Positions 12,201 through 24,300 of a stretch of 64,000 nucleotides of DNA are shown here, one piece after another. The translations under genes and the position numbers were made by a program. This stretch comes from Kitagawia praeruptora (lineage: Eukaryota; Streptophyta; Magnoliopsida; Apiales; Apiaceae), in the NCBI GenBank assembly GCA_037693485.1, contig CM075354.1, positions 64,527,501 through 64,591,500 on the forward strand, given 5' to 3'. Each line of letters begins with the position of its first letter. Within the stretch, counting starts at the first letter, position 1. The notes under the pieces were generated by a model. That model was not told the origin of the DNA. It searched no databases and worked only from the letters and a program-made list of their open reading frames with translations.

Positions 12201-14176
12201 ATTACCTTTTCTATTTTTCAATAACATGTAAACATAAAATCTTTTACATTTTATCTAACTAAAATTTCTCCTTTATTAAAAACATTGCCACAATTATATA
12301 ATATCATGGACGGTTACCTTTTTCAGCCAAAACACGTTACCTTTTTTCTTTTCTCTTACTACAACCTCTTTTTTTCCAATTATATCACGGGCGTTTCTAT
12401 TTAATAAAAATAAAATAATAAAATTATACTCCGTAATACTAATAATTAACCAATTACCTTTTCAGTTACTAATTATTCTCATTTTTTAACCAATTTCCTT
12501 TTCCAGGTTAAACATATTACCTCTTCTATTTTTCAATAACCTGAAAATACAATATCTTTTATATTTTATCTAACTAAAATTTCTCCTTTATTAAAAACAT
12601 TACGAGCAATTTTGTTTAGTAAAATAACATAATTATATTATAACGACTATTAACTAATCAATTACCTTTTTCAGCCAAAACACGTTACCTTTTTTCAAAT
12701 TAAAATCTTTCTTTTTCCAATTATATAATATCATGGACGATTTTCTTTTCTCTTACTAAAACATCTTTTTTTCCAATTATATCACGAGCGTTTCTATTTA
12801 ATAAAAATAAAATAAAAATATTATAATACTAATAATTAACCAATTACCTTTTCAGCTAAAACGTATCTTATTTTCCAATTTTTTCTAACTAAATTCCCCT
12901 CTTTTTTTTAGAAATATCACGTTCGACATTAATTTCTCATATTTTCTAAAAAGTATGAGTAATTTTATTTAGTAAAATAACATAATTAAATTTAATTACT
13001 ATGAACTAATCAATTACCTTTTTTACACAAATCATATCAACTTTTTAATTTTCACGTTATCTTTCTATTTTCTTTAACTAAAATATCTCTTTTCCGATTA
13101 TATCACGGGCCGTCTATTTAATACAATAAACTTATTAATATTAATAATTTTTTCATTCAAATTATTTTTTCTCTTTTCTCTAACTAAAATATTTTTTCCC
13201 CAATTATATCACGGGTTACCTTTTTCATCCAAAACAAGTTAACCTTTTTTATTTTCTCTAACTAAAACATCTCTTTTTCAAATTATATCACGGGCGATTC
13301 TATTTAATAAAAATAAAATCATAGTATCATAATGCTATTAATTAACCGATTAACTTTTCAGCTAAAAAACGTATCATCTTCTTTATTTTTTCTAATTAAA
13401 TTTCTTTTTTTAGAAATATCATGGGTAACATTAATTTCTCATTTTCTAAAAATATTACCAGCAATTTAATTTAGTAAAATAACAATTAAATTATAATTAC
13501 TATAAACTAATCAATTACTTTTTAACCTGAAGTATGTTACCTTTTAATTTTCACGTTATCTTTTCTATTTTTTCAAACTAAAATATCTATTTTTTCAATT
13601 ATATCACGGACGGTTTTATTTAATAAAATTACTAAATAATAATATTATAATATTAATATTAACGATTATCCTTTTTAGCTAAAACCTATCATCTTTTTCC
13701 TATATTATCTAACTAAAATTCCTCTTTAGAAATATCACGGGAAACATTAATTTTTGCTTTTCTAAAAACATTACGAGCAATTTTATTTTGTAAAATAACA
13801 TAATTAAATTAAAATTACTATAAATTAATCAATTACCCTTTTCACATAAAATATATTATCTTTTTAATTTTCTCTAACTAAATTCTCTATTTTTCCAATT
13901 ATATCACGGACATTTTATTTAATAAAACAAAATAATAATTTTATAATTACTAATAAATAACTTATTACCTTTTCAAGTAAAACCTATCACATTTTCGATA
14001 TTTTTTTTAACTAAAATCATTCATTTTCTAGAAATATCATGGATAACATTTATATAATTGTGATCATCATCTCATTTAAATATTTAAGCCTCCAAAAATC
14101 ATATTTAAAAAAATTTAATAAAAAAAATTAATATAATATTAAAAACATTCCGTGCATCGCACGGGTTTTAAGCTAG
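9269..14176 (+). repeat. Helitron dimer, unit 2
   Basis: It is nearly identical to unit 1 over about 4.9 kb, including the solo LTR and the internal join (here ~11973). The main difference is a deletion of about 100 bp near 12474. It alone keeps the 3' hairpin and CTAG end. Confidence 0.82.
10616..11835 (+). mobile_element. Solo LTR, duplicated copy in Helitron unit 2
   Basis: It has the same 1220-bp length, the same position in the unit and the same CATTA duplication (10611-10615 and 11836-11840) as the copy at 5624-6843. By eye about six or seven substitutions separate the two, roughly 0.5%. It was copied together with the Helitron and is not an independent insertion. Confidence 0.88.
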
Positions 14177-14179
14177 TAA

Positions 14180-15617
14180 TCTATACTATTATATAAAAGC
14201 CGAAACATTAAAAGTTTGGTTGGTTGGTTGGTCGGTACGGTACCTGTTGATTTTACTTATTTACCCTTACTCAATTACAGATGTACTAACTAATTAATTT
14301 CCTTAACATATTATCTTTTCTATTTTTCAAGTATTAAATAATTTTCCTTTTCAGGTAAAATACAATATCCTTTTATATTTTATTTAACTAAATTTTCTCC
14401 TTTATTAATCAATTTATATTTTCAGGTTAAACATATTATCTTCTCTATTGTTCAATAACCAAATAATTTCCCTTTTCAGGTAAAATAGAATATTTTTCAC
14501 ATTTTATTTAACTAAAATTTTTCTTTTTTAAAAATAGTACAAGCAATTTTGTTTAATAAAATAACATAACTATATTATAATTACTATTAACTAATCAATT
14601 ACTTTTTTCACCCAAAACACATTACCTTTTCTTTTTTCTCTAAATAACATCTCTCTTTTTCCAATTATATCATGACGGTTACCTTTTTCAGCCAAAGCAC
14701 ATTACCGTTTTTCTTTTCTCTTACTAAAACCTCACTTTTTCCAATTATATCACATATGTTTCTATTTAATAAAAATAAATAATAATATTATAATACTAAT
14801 AATTAACCGATTATCTTTTTAGCTAAAACATATCATATTTTCTATTTTTCTAATTAAATTCCCTTTTTTCTAGAAATATCCCGGGCAACATTAATTTCTC
14901 ATTTTCTAAAAATTATGAGCAATTTTATTTAGTAAAATAACATAAATAAATTATAATTATATAATCTAATCAATTACTTTTTTCACATAAATCATGTCAT
15001 CTTTTTAATTTTATATAATCTCTCTTTTTCCAATTATATCAAGTACGGTTCTATTTAATAAAATAAACTAATAATATTTTAATATTAATAATTAACCGAT
15101 TACTTTTTTCAGCTAAAATATATCATCTTTTCTATATTTTCTAACTAAAATCCTTCTTTTAATAGAAATATCACGGACAATATTAATTTCCCCTTTCTAA
15201 AAATATTACTTGAAATTATATTTAGTAAAATAAGATAATTAAATTATAATTATTATAAACTAAACAATTACCTTTTCACCTAGAACATGTTTCCTTTTTA
15301 ATTTTTTCTAACTAAATCCTATATTTTTCTAATCATGTCATGGGCATTCTATTTAATAAAATAAAATAATAATTTTATAATTACCAATAATTAACCGATT
15401 ACCTTTTTCAACTAAAACCTATCATCTTTTCTATATATTCTAAATAAAATCCCTCCATTTCTAAAAATATCACGGATAACATTTATATAATTACTATCAA
15501 ATCATCTCATATAAAAATGTAAGCCTCCAAAATTCATGTTTTAAAAATTAATTTAAATAAATGAAAAAATTTATGTAATATTAAAAAAAACCGTGCATCG
15601 CACGGGTTTTAAACTAG
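14180..15617 (+). mobile_element. Complete short Helitron, 1.4 kb, non-autonomous
   Basis: It starts TCTATACTATTATATAAAAG after A (14179) and ends with hairpin CCGTGC-ATC-GCACGG, GTTTTAAA and CTAG (15614-15617) before T. It belongs to the same family as the dimer, begins only 3 bp after it, and has neither an LTR insertion nor an internal duplication. No coding sequence. Confidence 0.87.
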
Positions 15618-15629
15618 TACTATAAAGGA

Positions 15630-15655
15630 CTAGCATTTTACCCGTGCTACGCACC
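15630..15655 (-). mobile_element. Helitron 3' terminus, minus strand, third family
   Basis: On the minus strand it reads GGTGC-GTA-GCACGGGTAAAATG then CTAG ending at 15630, followed by T: a hairpin plus CTRR end. The corresponding 5' end should lie to the right but was not found with confidence. Confidence 0.6.
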
Positions 15656-16167
15656 GAAAACACAATTTTAAAATTTTTAAAATAGTTACAAAAATATATA
15701 GTGTGCCAAAAAATAAAATATTTTGTTACATTTTGTTTTGAGTGTAACGAACCCAATATGCATCTCTAAGTAACTTTTCTCAAATTATGTATAATTGTAT
15801 GGATGCGTGTTAAAACAATTTGAAAATTTGTTTATATATAAAAAAAGATTAATGTCAAAACACATTCATTTGATATATGAAAAAATTTATCTGAGATACA
15901 TATCAATTTTCTTATTCCTTTTTGTTTTTTCCCCAAGTAATTTAACGACATTTTATGCTATTTTTATAGAAAGTTCGTTTCAATATAATCATGTTTGAGA
16001 ATCAAGCGTTGAAAACAGTAAAAACATAATTAGTAATAGAAAAAATAAATCAAATACATATTTTTCATTCTATAAATACAAATAAAATAGGAAATGAGCA
16101 ATTTTTTGGAGTAATTCTAGAGGTCCCTAAAAAAATCTCAAAAAGTTAGTTATCATATTTTGATTGG

Positions 16168-16192
16168 TTAGCGTTCTACCCGTGCTACGCAC
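16168..16192 (-). mobile_element. Second Helitron-like 3' terminus, minus strand
   Basis: It repeats the hairpin of the 15630 terminus (GGTGC-GTA-GCACGGGTAGAACG) and ends in CTAA at 16168. The next base is C rather than T, so the end is slightly decayed or the exact boundary is off. Its 5' end was not identified. Confidence 0.5.
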
Positions 16193-16199
16193 CGAATGA

Positions 16200-18950
16200 T
16201 AAAATTAATTAATTAATTAATATAAACATATTATTAATAATTATTTATAAAAAAAGATAATTTCATTATAATTTAAGTATAAATTATCGTCAATTTATAC
16301 CAATTACATTAATATCAATATTATCAAACAATTATCATACCATTCACATCCCGCTCAAACGTTCTAAATCCCTCTTTATTGTTTTTTCTTAATTATATTT
16401 TAAATTTGATTTCTCTCATTTTTTAGAATATTTCAACCAAGTTCATAAGTTTTTTATCCATATTTTAAGTCTCCTATGTGTTTGTTCCATATCATTTTTT
16501 CAAATTTTATGTTCTTTTATTAGTTATTGATTTAGTACTATAGCAAAATAAACATTATCAATTAACCAAAAAAATCCAATACATCCCGTTATTTGAGTAA
16601 GATATATCTGTTAGAGTTTATAGTCAGTTTGTTTTTAATGACGACTTTAAATGTGCATATTTAGTTTGGGAATTTTTATATTAAATTTTTTATTCTTTTC
16701 TATCAGAATATGGTATATTAAATATTAGTTTTCTTTTACTCATAAATAAGGAAGGGAAATTAATTCGATATGATGGTAACCGATTTGAACCCAAACCCAA
16801 TTTTTTGGATTCAGGTTTGGATATAAATTTTAAAATCGAAATAGTTTCGATTTACATTTGGATTTATGTTGTACGATAGCCTATCCAAAATCCGAAACCC
16901 AATACACTATCGAAACCCTATACATATGTAATATAATATTGTAATTTGAAATTATTTCATGTAATATTTTAGATGTAAGACATATTATTTTATTTATTTT
17001 TATTCAAATATTTCATTAGAAATCGTCACTACTAATTTAGTAATTAGAACTTATATTTCTCAATATCTAATTTTATTGATATATTCAAGATGAATTTTGT
17101 TTACATTAATTTTTCATTTCTATGTATAAAAAGAATTATTTTTTTAACATATTTTAAATTTTACTTACTATATTAATTCGTATAATATGTTATATTTTGA
17201 CTACTTAAGTTAATCATTTAATTTTTTAATTTTTGTATAAATATAATTAATATTGTTTGCGTGTAACAATTATTTTAATTTTGACTACATTATTACTAAT
17301 TTTGGATATCCAAAAAAGTCAAATCTAATCCGAAATCCGACGAATTTGGTTTTAGATATTGAATTTTGGATTTGGATTTATTTTTAAAACCCAAAAATAT
17401 TTGGATGTGGGTTTGAATTTTACAAAATTCGGATCAAACCCAATCTGTTGTCATCCAAACGCGTAAAATAAAATATTTGAAAATGAGTATCACCTATCTT
17501 TTTTCTATTTGATTAACATGTTAAAATAGAAAACTGTACATGAAACTAAAATCAAATGTGTAATATATAAACACGTAATCACATTATTATATATTTGTCC
17601 TTATAATTTAATTGTCGAGTTAAAAACATGCAATTAATTTTCATTTAACAATGAGTATATTTTACTGACATATATTAAAAGAAAGAGTTTACGTAGATCT
17701 GGAAAATCGTTTGTGTTATATACATTCATACCATGTGTATTTTGGGTTTTGCATTAAAATGACATGAAATTATTTTGTGTACCCATATTTGAACACAAAA
17801 TGCTACTAAACTACGCATTTTTTATTTTTGTACACAAAACGAAAATAATACTCAAAATAAAAAAATATGACAATTACATGTAATGTTACTCTCTGACCAA
17901 GTCATCTAAGTATGTTACTATATAATTGAAAACAACATTGAATTACTACAAAATAAAACTAAAAGTAGAGTACACAAAAATGAAGCCCTTTTCTTTAATT
18001 TTGTTTATTGTTAATAAATACCTCTGTTTGATTAGAATCTATCTACCAAGTTATTTAATTTTTTTTACCTATCTTTAAGATTTTGTTGATATTAAAAATA
18101 AATATTATTAACCAACCAAGCACAATTCGATATGTCTGTTCTTAGATTAGGATATGAGAATTAAAGAATACAAAATTAAAATGAACACCTTTTATTAGAA
18201 ACAATATATAATTTTATATGTATCGACCTATCTAGTTATCAATAATATTGATTTTTAAACGATTGCTGTAGCCGTCATTCTATCTCCTCTCCTAAAAAAT
18301 ATTAAACCAAAGTTTAGGGGTTGATATCTGCATCTTCGTTGATGATAAACCCATTTTTATTGTTTTTCATGATTTTGCTTTGTTTTTCAATAAATATCTC
18401 TCTTTATTGAGAGTCTAATACCACGTTGGTGGGTTTTATCAACTGATATATTGGATTTTGCACCTTCTCCTTGTGAATGATAACTCCTGTTTCTTTTCCT
18501 TGATTTTACTTCGTTTTTCAATAAATGTATCTCTTTATTGAGATTCTAGTATCCCGTGGATTTTGTCTATCGATATATTGGGTTTTGTTCTTTATTTAGA
18601 TTTGCAGGATTTTGTTATATTGATTCATTGATTTGGATAGTATAGAATCGCAGTTTTCGTCAGTTGTTCGAATACATTCTCAGAAATCACATATGTATTT
18701 CCCACACGATTAGAATAAATTGTTGGATTATTTCGCCAAAGAGTATATATAATTCAGGGATATAAGCGAGTGATGTACCACAATTTAAGATCTAATCAAC
18801 GATTGTAGTTTGGATTAAGAAAACCTTGTTACCTTGATATGATTTATTTTATTTTAATACGTGTTGTCCAATCTTGATTATTTTTGTAGATGTATGACAT
18901 TTTATTGATAAATCATTTACCTATAAAAAATTAGTGATTTAAAAGAAAAT
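16200..18950. other. AT-rich intergenic DNA with a diffuse inverted repeat
   Basis: No gene seen. From about 16780 to 17457 the two ends are loosely inverted (GATGGTAACCGATT on the left, and GATGACAACAGATT when the right end is read on the minus strand), with repeated words such as TTTGGATT. This suggests an old TIR transposon of about 0.7 kb, but no target duplication could be fixed. Confidence 0.35.
18330..18600 (+). repeat. Diverged tandem duplication, about 130 bp
   Basis: CGTTTTTCAATAAATGTATC and TTGTTTTTCAATAAATATCT mark two copies of a segment containing CTCTTTATTGAGA and a downstream GATATATTGG. The copies are clearly related but diverged. Confidence 0.6.
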
Positions 18951-19025
18951 TTGAATGATTATTTTTGTGGATGATATATGCCCTTTTGTTGATAAATAAT
19001 TAACCATAGAAAATATAGTGATTTA

Positions 19026-19120
19026 TTAGAATTTTTGCGCTGAGTTGACCAATTTGCTATGAAATATAAAAAAAATGATTTTTTAGAATTTTTGCGCTGA
19101 GTTAACCAATTTGCTATAAA
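19026..19120. repeat. Short direct repeat, period ~56 bp
   Basis: TTAGAATTTTTGCGCTGAGT, followed by T(G/A)ACCAATTTGCTAT, occurs twice, at about 19026 and 19082. Confidence 0.8.
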
Positions 19121-19619
19121 AATATTCACTAACAATATTTTTATTGATTCTGTAATGAATTTTATTTTTTGGATCGATAATTTATACACCAAATAATGTC
19201 TAATACTATTTGAGAGTCTATTCAGTATCTTGAAAAATTCAAATATATCGTCAAGTCAATTTATTTGTCCCATTAATTCTTGAAAAATAACGATAAGTAA
19301 AATTTTAATGATAACTGGTTTAAATTTCATTTTTAATATTTTAATTGGTTGAATTTAGCCTTTTTTTGATAACTGATTAATTTAAAAGTTTATATAACTT
19401 AAATTTTGAAGGTTAAGTAACCACGATAAGTAAATTAGGATGAGAATGCTATGATTAATTTAATTTTAGTGGTTAATTTTGATTGGCTCTTATATATATT
19501 TATGAAAATTAATCTGTATATTATATAATAATGTTATTATGATTAACTATAAATCAAAAGTGTGAAAAATTAATATTGCGAAAATTGCTTCACATTATAT
19601 ATTTATATAATCTTGATTG

Positions 19620-20350
19620 GTTTTGATTTAAAATATTAATTTATTATAATTATTTTTTGATATTAAAAAAATAAATATATGGATATGTTAAATCAAGTAA
19701 GTTACTCTATTTAAATTTGAATTGTTAACTAACCATAGTTAATATAATAGAATGAAAATAGTAAATAAAGAAAACTTTTAATATAATATGATTGGTCTAA
19801 AATTTAGGAATGACCTTTGATTGGTACTAAAATAATTCAAAAATTTTAGATTGGTTAACTGCATACTATATATTTGTATAATCCTAATTGATTTTGATTT
19901 AAAATATTAATTTGTTATGATTATTTTTTGACATTAAAAAAAATATATGGATATGTTAAATCAAGTAAGTTACTCTATTTAAATTAGAATTGTTAACTAA
20001 CAATGGTTAGTATAATAGAATGAGAATGATAAATAAGCAAAACTTTTAATATAATATTATTGGTGTGGTAGACTCAGATTTGATTTATATTTTAATAATT
20101 TTAATAATATTATGATTCTATTTGTAATTTTATTTAGGATTATAATTCAATTTTAAATATATTTAGAATGATTGATGGGTTTAACCTTGGTTAAAAGATA
20201 GCAAGTTAAATTATATAAGGAAACAGATTTGTTTTAATTTGATTGGTCCATGATTTAAATTTTAAATATATTTACAATGATTGATGGGTTTAACCTTGGT
20301 TAAAAAATAGCAAGTTAAATTATATATGGAAACAAATTTGTTTTAATTTG
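19620..20350 (+). repeat. Two tandem duplications upstream of the KH-domain gene
   Basis: A segment of about 135 bp with TATGGATATGTTAAATCAAG occurs near 19675 and 19945. A second one of about 110 bp with TGATTGATGGGTTTAACCTT occurs near 20168 and 20278. The word GGTGTGGTAGACTCAG is also repeated, at about 20064 and 20445. All lie within 1 kb of the gene's TATA box and may be distal promoter sequence or transposon remnants. Confidence 0.75.
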
Positions 20351-20493
20351 ATTGGTCTATGATTTAGAAGTGGCCTATGATTGGTTCTAAAATAATTCAT
20401 AGTTTTCTGATTGGTTAACTGGGTACGTGATTAATTAACTGGATGGTGTGGTAGACTCAGGTTATGAAAAGAAAAAAAGAGAGAGAGAAAATG

Positions 20494-20506
20494 TCTATAT
20501 ATAAAG
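20494..20506 (+). promoter_or_regulatory. Probable TATA box of the KH-domain gene
   Basis: TCTATATATAAAG lies about 100 bp before the ATG at 20604. A start about 30 bp downstream would leave a 5' leader of roughly 70-80 bp. A GA-rich run (about 20470-20490) sits immediately upstream. The TATA match is clear; the transcription start is inferred. Confidence 0.6.
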
Positions 20507-20603
20507 TCATGACCGCTCCAAAATCCTAGTCTCCATCCAAATATACAGACGCACATCCTGTATATCTATATTTTTAGGGTTTTACATACCTACCCAAAAA
20601 TCA

Positions 20604-21255
20604 ATGGCGGACGAAGCACAATACGATTCATCAACCAACAAGCGAAAGTACGCGGACGACATCCCCACGCCGCCCTCCACAGGTCGAGTCACCGGCTTTT
20701 CCTCCGGTCCAATCGCTTCTCAGTCGCCGGATTCAACCGCTCCTTCGTACAACAGTGTGCCGCCGCCGCAAGATGCGTTTCTTATAGCCAAGCAGAAAGC
20801 GATGGAGCTCGCTGCTAAGTATACGGCTAACGCACCGCCGGAAACCGAACCGAAGCGCCCGAGGTTCGAGAATGGAGCGGAGTATGAGGCGAATAAGAGT
20901 TTTGCTTCCGGATTTAGTTCTGCTCCTAACGGTTTATCTCTTCGCTTTCGTGTTTTTGTCGTTTTGATTATTTTGTTTAGTTTCGATTTGTTTATTGTTA
21001 TGAAGCTTTTTATTTGTGCATTTGTGTCAATATCTGTGTGTTTATATATGTATAAATTTTTAAATAGCTTTATTAGGTCTATTGCTTTGCGCTACTTGTA
21101 GGTCTTTGTGAATTGAGTGTTCGATATCTATATATTGCCTGTTATTTAGAAAATAGTGTTGAGTTTGCGTTTGTGTTTGGATATCTTCGTGTTTTCAATA
21201 AATTTTGTTTATTGTTTAAAGATTTTTATGGTTTATTGCCTTGAAGCTTTTTATT

Positions 21256-21301
<46 letters not shown>

Positions 21302-24300
21302 GCTGCTCAAATGAGACCCCTCTTATAATGACACCCTCTCTTATAATGAGTACCCCTCATATATCTTGTATTCTAGAGGGTCCCGCCAGGGGCATCCAAT
21401 ACGAAAAAGTCTTATAATTATACCCTCTATCCATTTATGAAAAAAAATAAAAAAAATATTTTTAAAAACTTTTTTTTTGATGAATGAATAGAGGGTATAA
21501 TTATAAGATTTTTTTGTATTGGATGCCCCTGGCGGGGCCCTCTAGAATACAAGATATATGAGGTGGACTCATTATAAGAGAGGGTCTCATTATAAGAGGG
21601 GTCTCATTTGAGCACCTCCCTATATATATATATGTTTAGATAATATTAAGCGAGTGTTAGATGTCATGTATTGCTCGTTTCTTAAAAGAACATGTTGAAA
21701 TGTATAATAACTGAAGTTGTATCATGTAGCTTGTAATTTCTGATTTGGTTCTAATATTTGTATCATGTTGATTGATTTAAATTATTTGATATTTTGATGC
21801 TTGGTATTTTTAACTGATTTAAATTATGAAATTCAGATTTGATTTGTTAATAGCTCAGCGGCTTTTGTTCTGCGTTTGTGTGTGTCTGTGTTATATGGTT
21901 GTACCATGTATCCTCATTCTAGCATAAGGTGTGTGTGTGTGACTTGACTATTAACGCATACACAGACTTGTGTGTTTGTAACTTTGTGTATGTAAATGTA
22001 TTTTCTCTTGAAAAATGATTAAGCACAAGTAAATGTGGTTTGCAAGTCCTGAACTTATTCTCAGAGTTAACAGTCTTGTGTATTGTCTAGTTGAGTTTTG
22101 CGTTTTACATTGATTTCGTTAGTTTAATTGCTAGCCTGTTTTTTTTTGCTGTCCTTGTGTATATATGTAGATGGATTTACTAGGTATTCAAACTATAGCT
22201 TAATTGTTGGTTAATGCGGCTTTAATGTCAGAAATGTGCTCACACACACACACACACATGATTTGCCTGCCTTAAAAAAATAATTAATCATAAAGAAGTA
22301 ATTGTTGTGTTACAATGTGGCTTGTAATTTATTGAACTGTTATAAAATGTTTGGACTTTATGTCTTGGCTATTGGCCTATTGCTGGTTGAGCCATTACCG
22401 ATTTAGCATTACTTATTACCGATTGACAGGTGTAATGGAGTTTTGATGGTATTGGCTTAATGTAGTAGTAGATATTATTGCTGTAACTTATATGGGCGGT
22501 ATTTGGCACTTCTGTGAGGATATCTTTAGCTAATATTGGAGTTTGTGACTGCAGATATAGGACAAAAGCCGTTGAGTTCAGTGGCTTCGATTCCAGCTTC
22601 TTATGGTTATGGCACCAACAGCAAAAAAATTGAGATTCCAAATAACAGAGTCGGGGTCATTATTGGTAAAGGTGGAGAGACTATTAAGTACCTTCAGCTT
22701 CAATCTGGAGCAAAGATACAAGTTACCAGGGATACGGAATCAGACCCAAATTCCCCAACTAGAGGGGTCGAGCTCATGGGTAATCCTGACCAGATTGCCA
22801 AGGCCGAACAGCTGATTCATGATGTTCTCAGTGAGGTAGATATACAATTTTTTCACAGAAATTAGTAACAACATTTATTGACAACCAAACCAAGGTAATG
22901 CAATATCTTCCTTGGGTAATTTGTGGTTGTAACTTAGTTGAAATAACAAGTACCATTTCTTAAAAAAGCATTTTCGCAAAGTAGGTATAGCTGATGACTA
23001 TTAGTAGAAAATGAGTACTACAACCAACTACAACCATTGTGATTCTTGACCCAACAAACTCACAAAAGTGAACTGTTCTCTATATTGCAAGGGCTTGATA
23101 TCACTTAATGTTTTCATAATCTTTATCGATGGACACAGGCCGAATCAGGTGGTGCTGGGGTACCTTCTCGCAGAACCGGACAGCAGGGTGGTACTGAGCA
23201 ATTCAGCATGATGATCCCCAACAACAAGGTAAATTTTTTTCTTTAGCTTGATGTTATTGTTGTATTTTGTAATTTGTAAGTATGTTTTGGTCTGATGTTT
23301 TTACTTTCAGGTTGGTCTTGTAATTGGTAAATCAGGAGAGACAATAAAAAATATGCAAAGTAATTCAGGTGCTCGTATTCAGGTATATCAAATCTTATAC
23401 TCTTGTCAACAACTAGTTTCTGTATCCATAGAACAAGTATTATTTCCTAGTTTGCTAAGGACTAACACTAATTATGTATTTATAGTGCTTTGGCTCTCAT
23501 TTTGCCTTTGTATACTTTGTAGGTCATACCTCTGCGCCTTCCCCCTGGTGATATGTCCACTGAAAGGACCTTACAAATTGATGGGACAAGCGATCAAATT
23601 GAAGCCGCAAAAATTTTAGTCAATGAAGTAATCAATTCTGAGGTATGTGTATGTATGCAAAGAAATTATGAATATATATTTCCTTCAAAGTGTCTTTATT
23701 GAAGATCACATTGTAAAAGTTTTCTTGTACATATCTCTTGCAATCTTCATAATTTTCTTTGAGCATTTAAATGTATATTTTCTTTATCTTTAGGCATGTG
23801 ATTATTGCAGATTTGTTTAATTGATTAATTGTCTTAACCAATTGATGCGTATTGTTGGTATTCATGACTGGGGTTTTAATTGATATTGATCTTCTTGTTC
23901 CCCAGTTTATGTAAGGCTTGTTTTGGTTTCACCTATTTTGTTCCTTGAATCTCTAACTTGTAATATATCTCTTGTCACCAAGCCTGTTCAGGCTTTTGAA
24001 TTCTCTTATATATTGTGTTTATTCGACACTGTTTATATATGTGAATGAGCAAGAGGACGAAGAATCGTATTGCGTGGGGTTTTGACTTTAGTACAGGTCT
24101 TGGTATGTAATATACAATCATCTCTTGAAGATATAATCATTTGTTGGCTTTATGGCAATTTTTTCCTTACAGAAGCCTGTTTCAGATGTGCTTTAGGAAG
24201 CATAATACATAAATAAGATGGGACTATAAATTGGTCGTAATGTTTATAAATGTGTATACCTGTAATTGATGGATAGTGTGTGTATATATATTCAGACTCC

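Larger units (their letters stand above)
4241..14176 (+). mobile_element. Head-to-tail dimeric Helitron, 9.9 kb, non-autonomous
   Basis: It starts TCTATACTATTATATAAA after A (4240) and ends with hairpin CCGTGC-ATC-GCACGG, GTTTTAAG and CTAG at 14173-14176 before T (14177), the canonical Helitron signature (TC...hairpin...CTRR, A|T target). Inside, bases from about 4275 recur from about 9271 at an offset of 4992 bp. At the junction (~9265) unit 1 stops at AAAAACA, about 28 bp before its hairpin and CTAG would end, and unit 2 lacks the first ~30 bp of the 5' terminus, so only the outer termini look functional. No Rep/helicase is present. Confidence 0.85.

Noticed and set aside
2500..14000. CRISPR-like or satellite interpretation of the regularly recurring AT-rich blocks
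   Set aside because: Spacing is irregular, the blocks are large, and clean Helitron termini explain the structure; plant nuclear context also excludes CRISPR.
18640..18660. GATAGTATAGA as the 5' end of the minus-strand Helitrons ending at 15630 or 16168
   Set aside because: The base before TC on the minus strand is T rather than A, and no second copy confirms the boundary.
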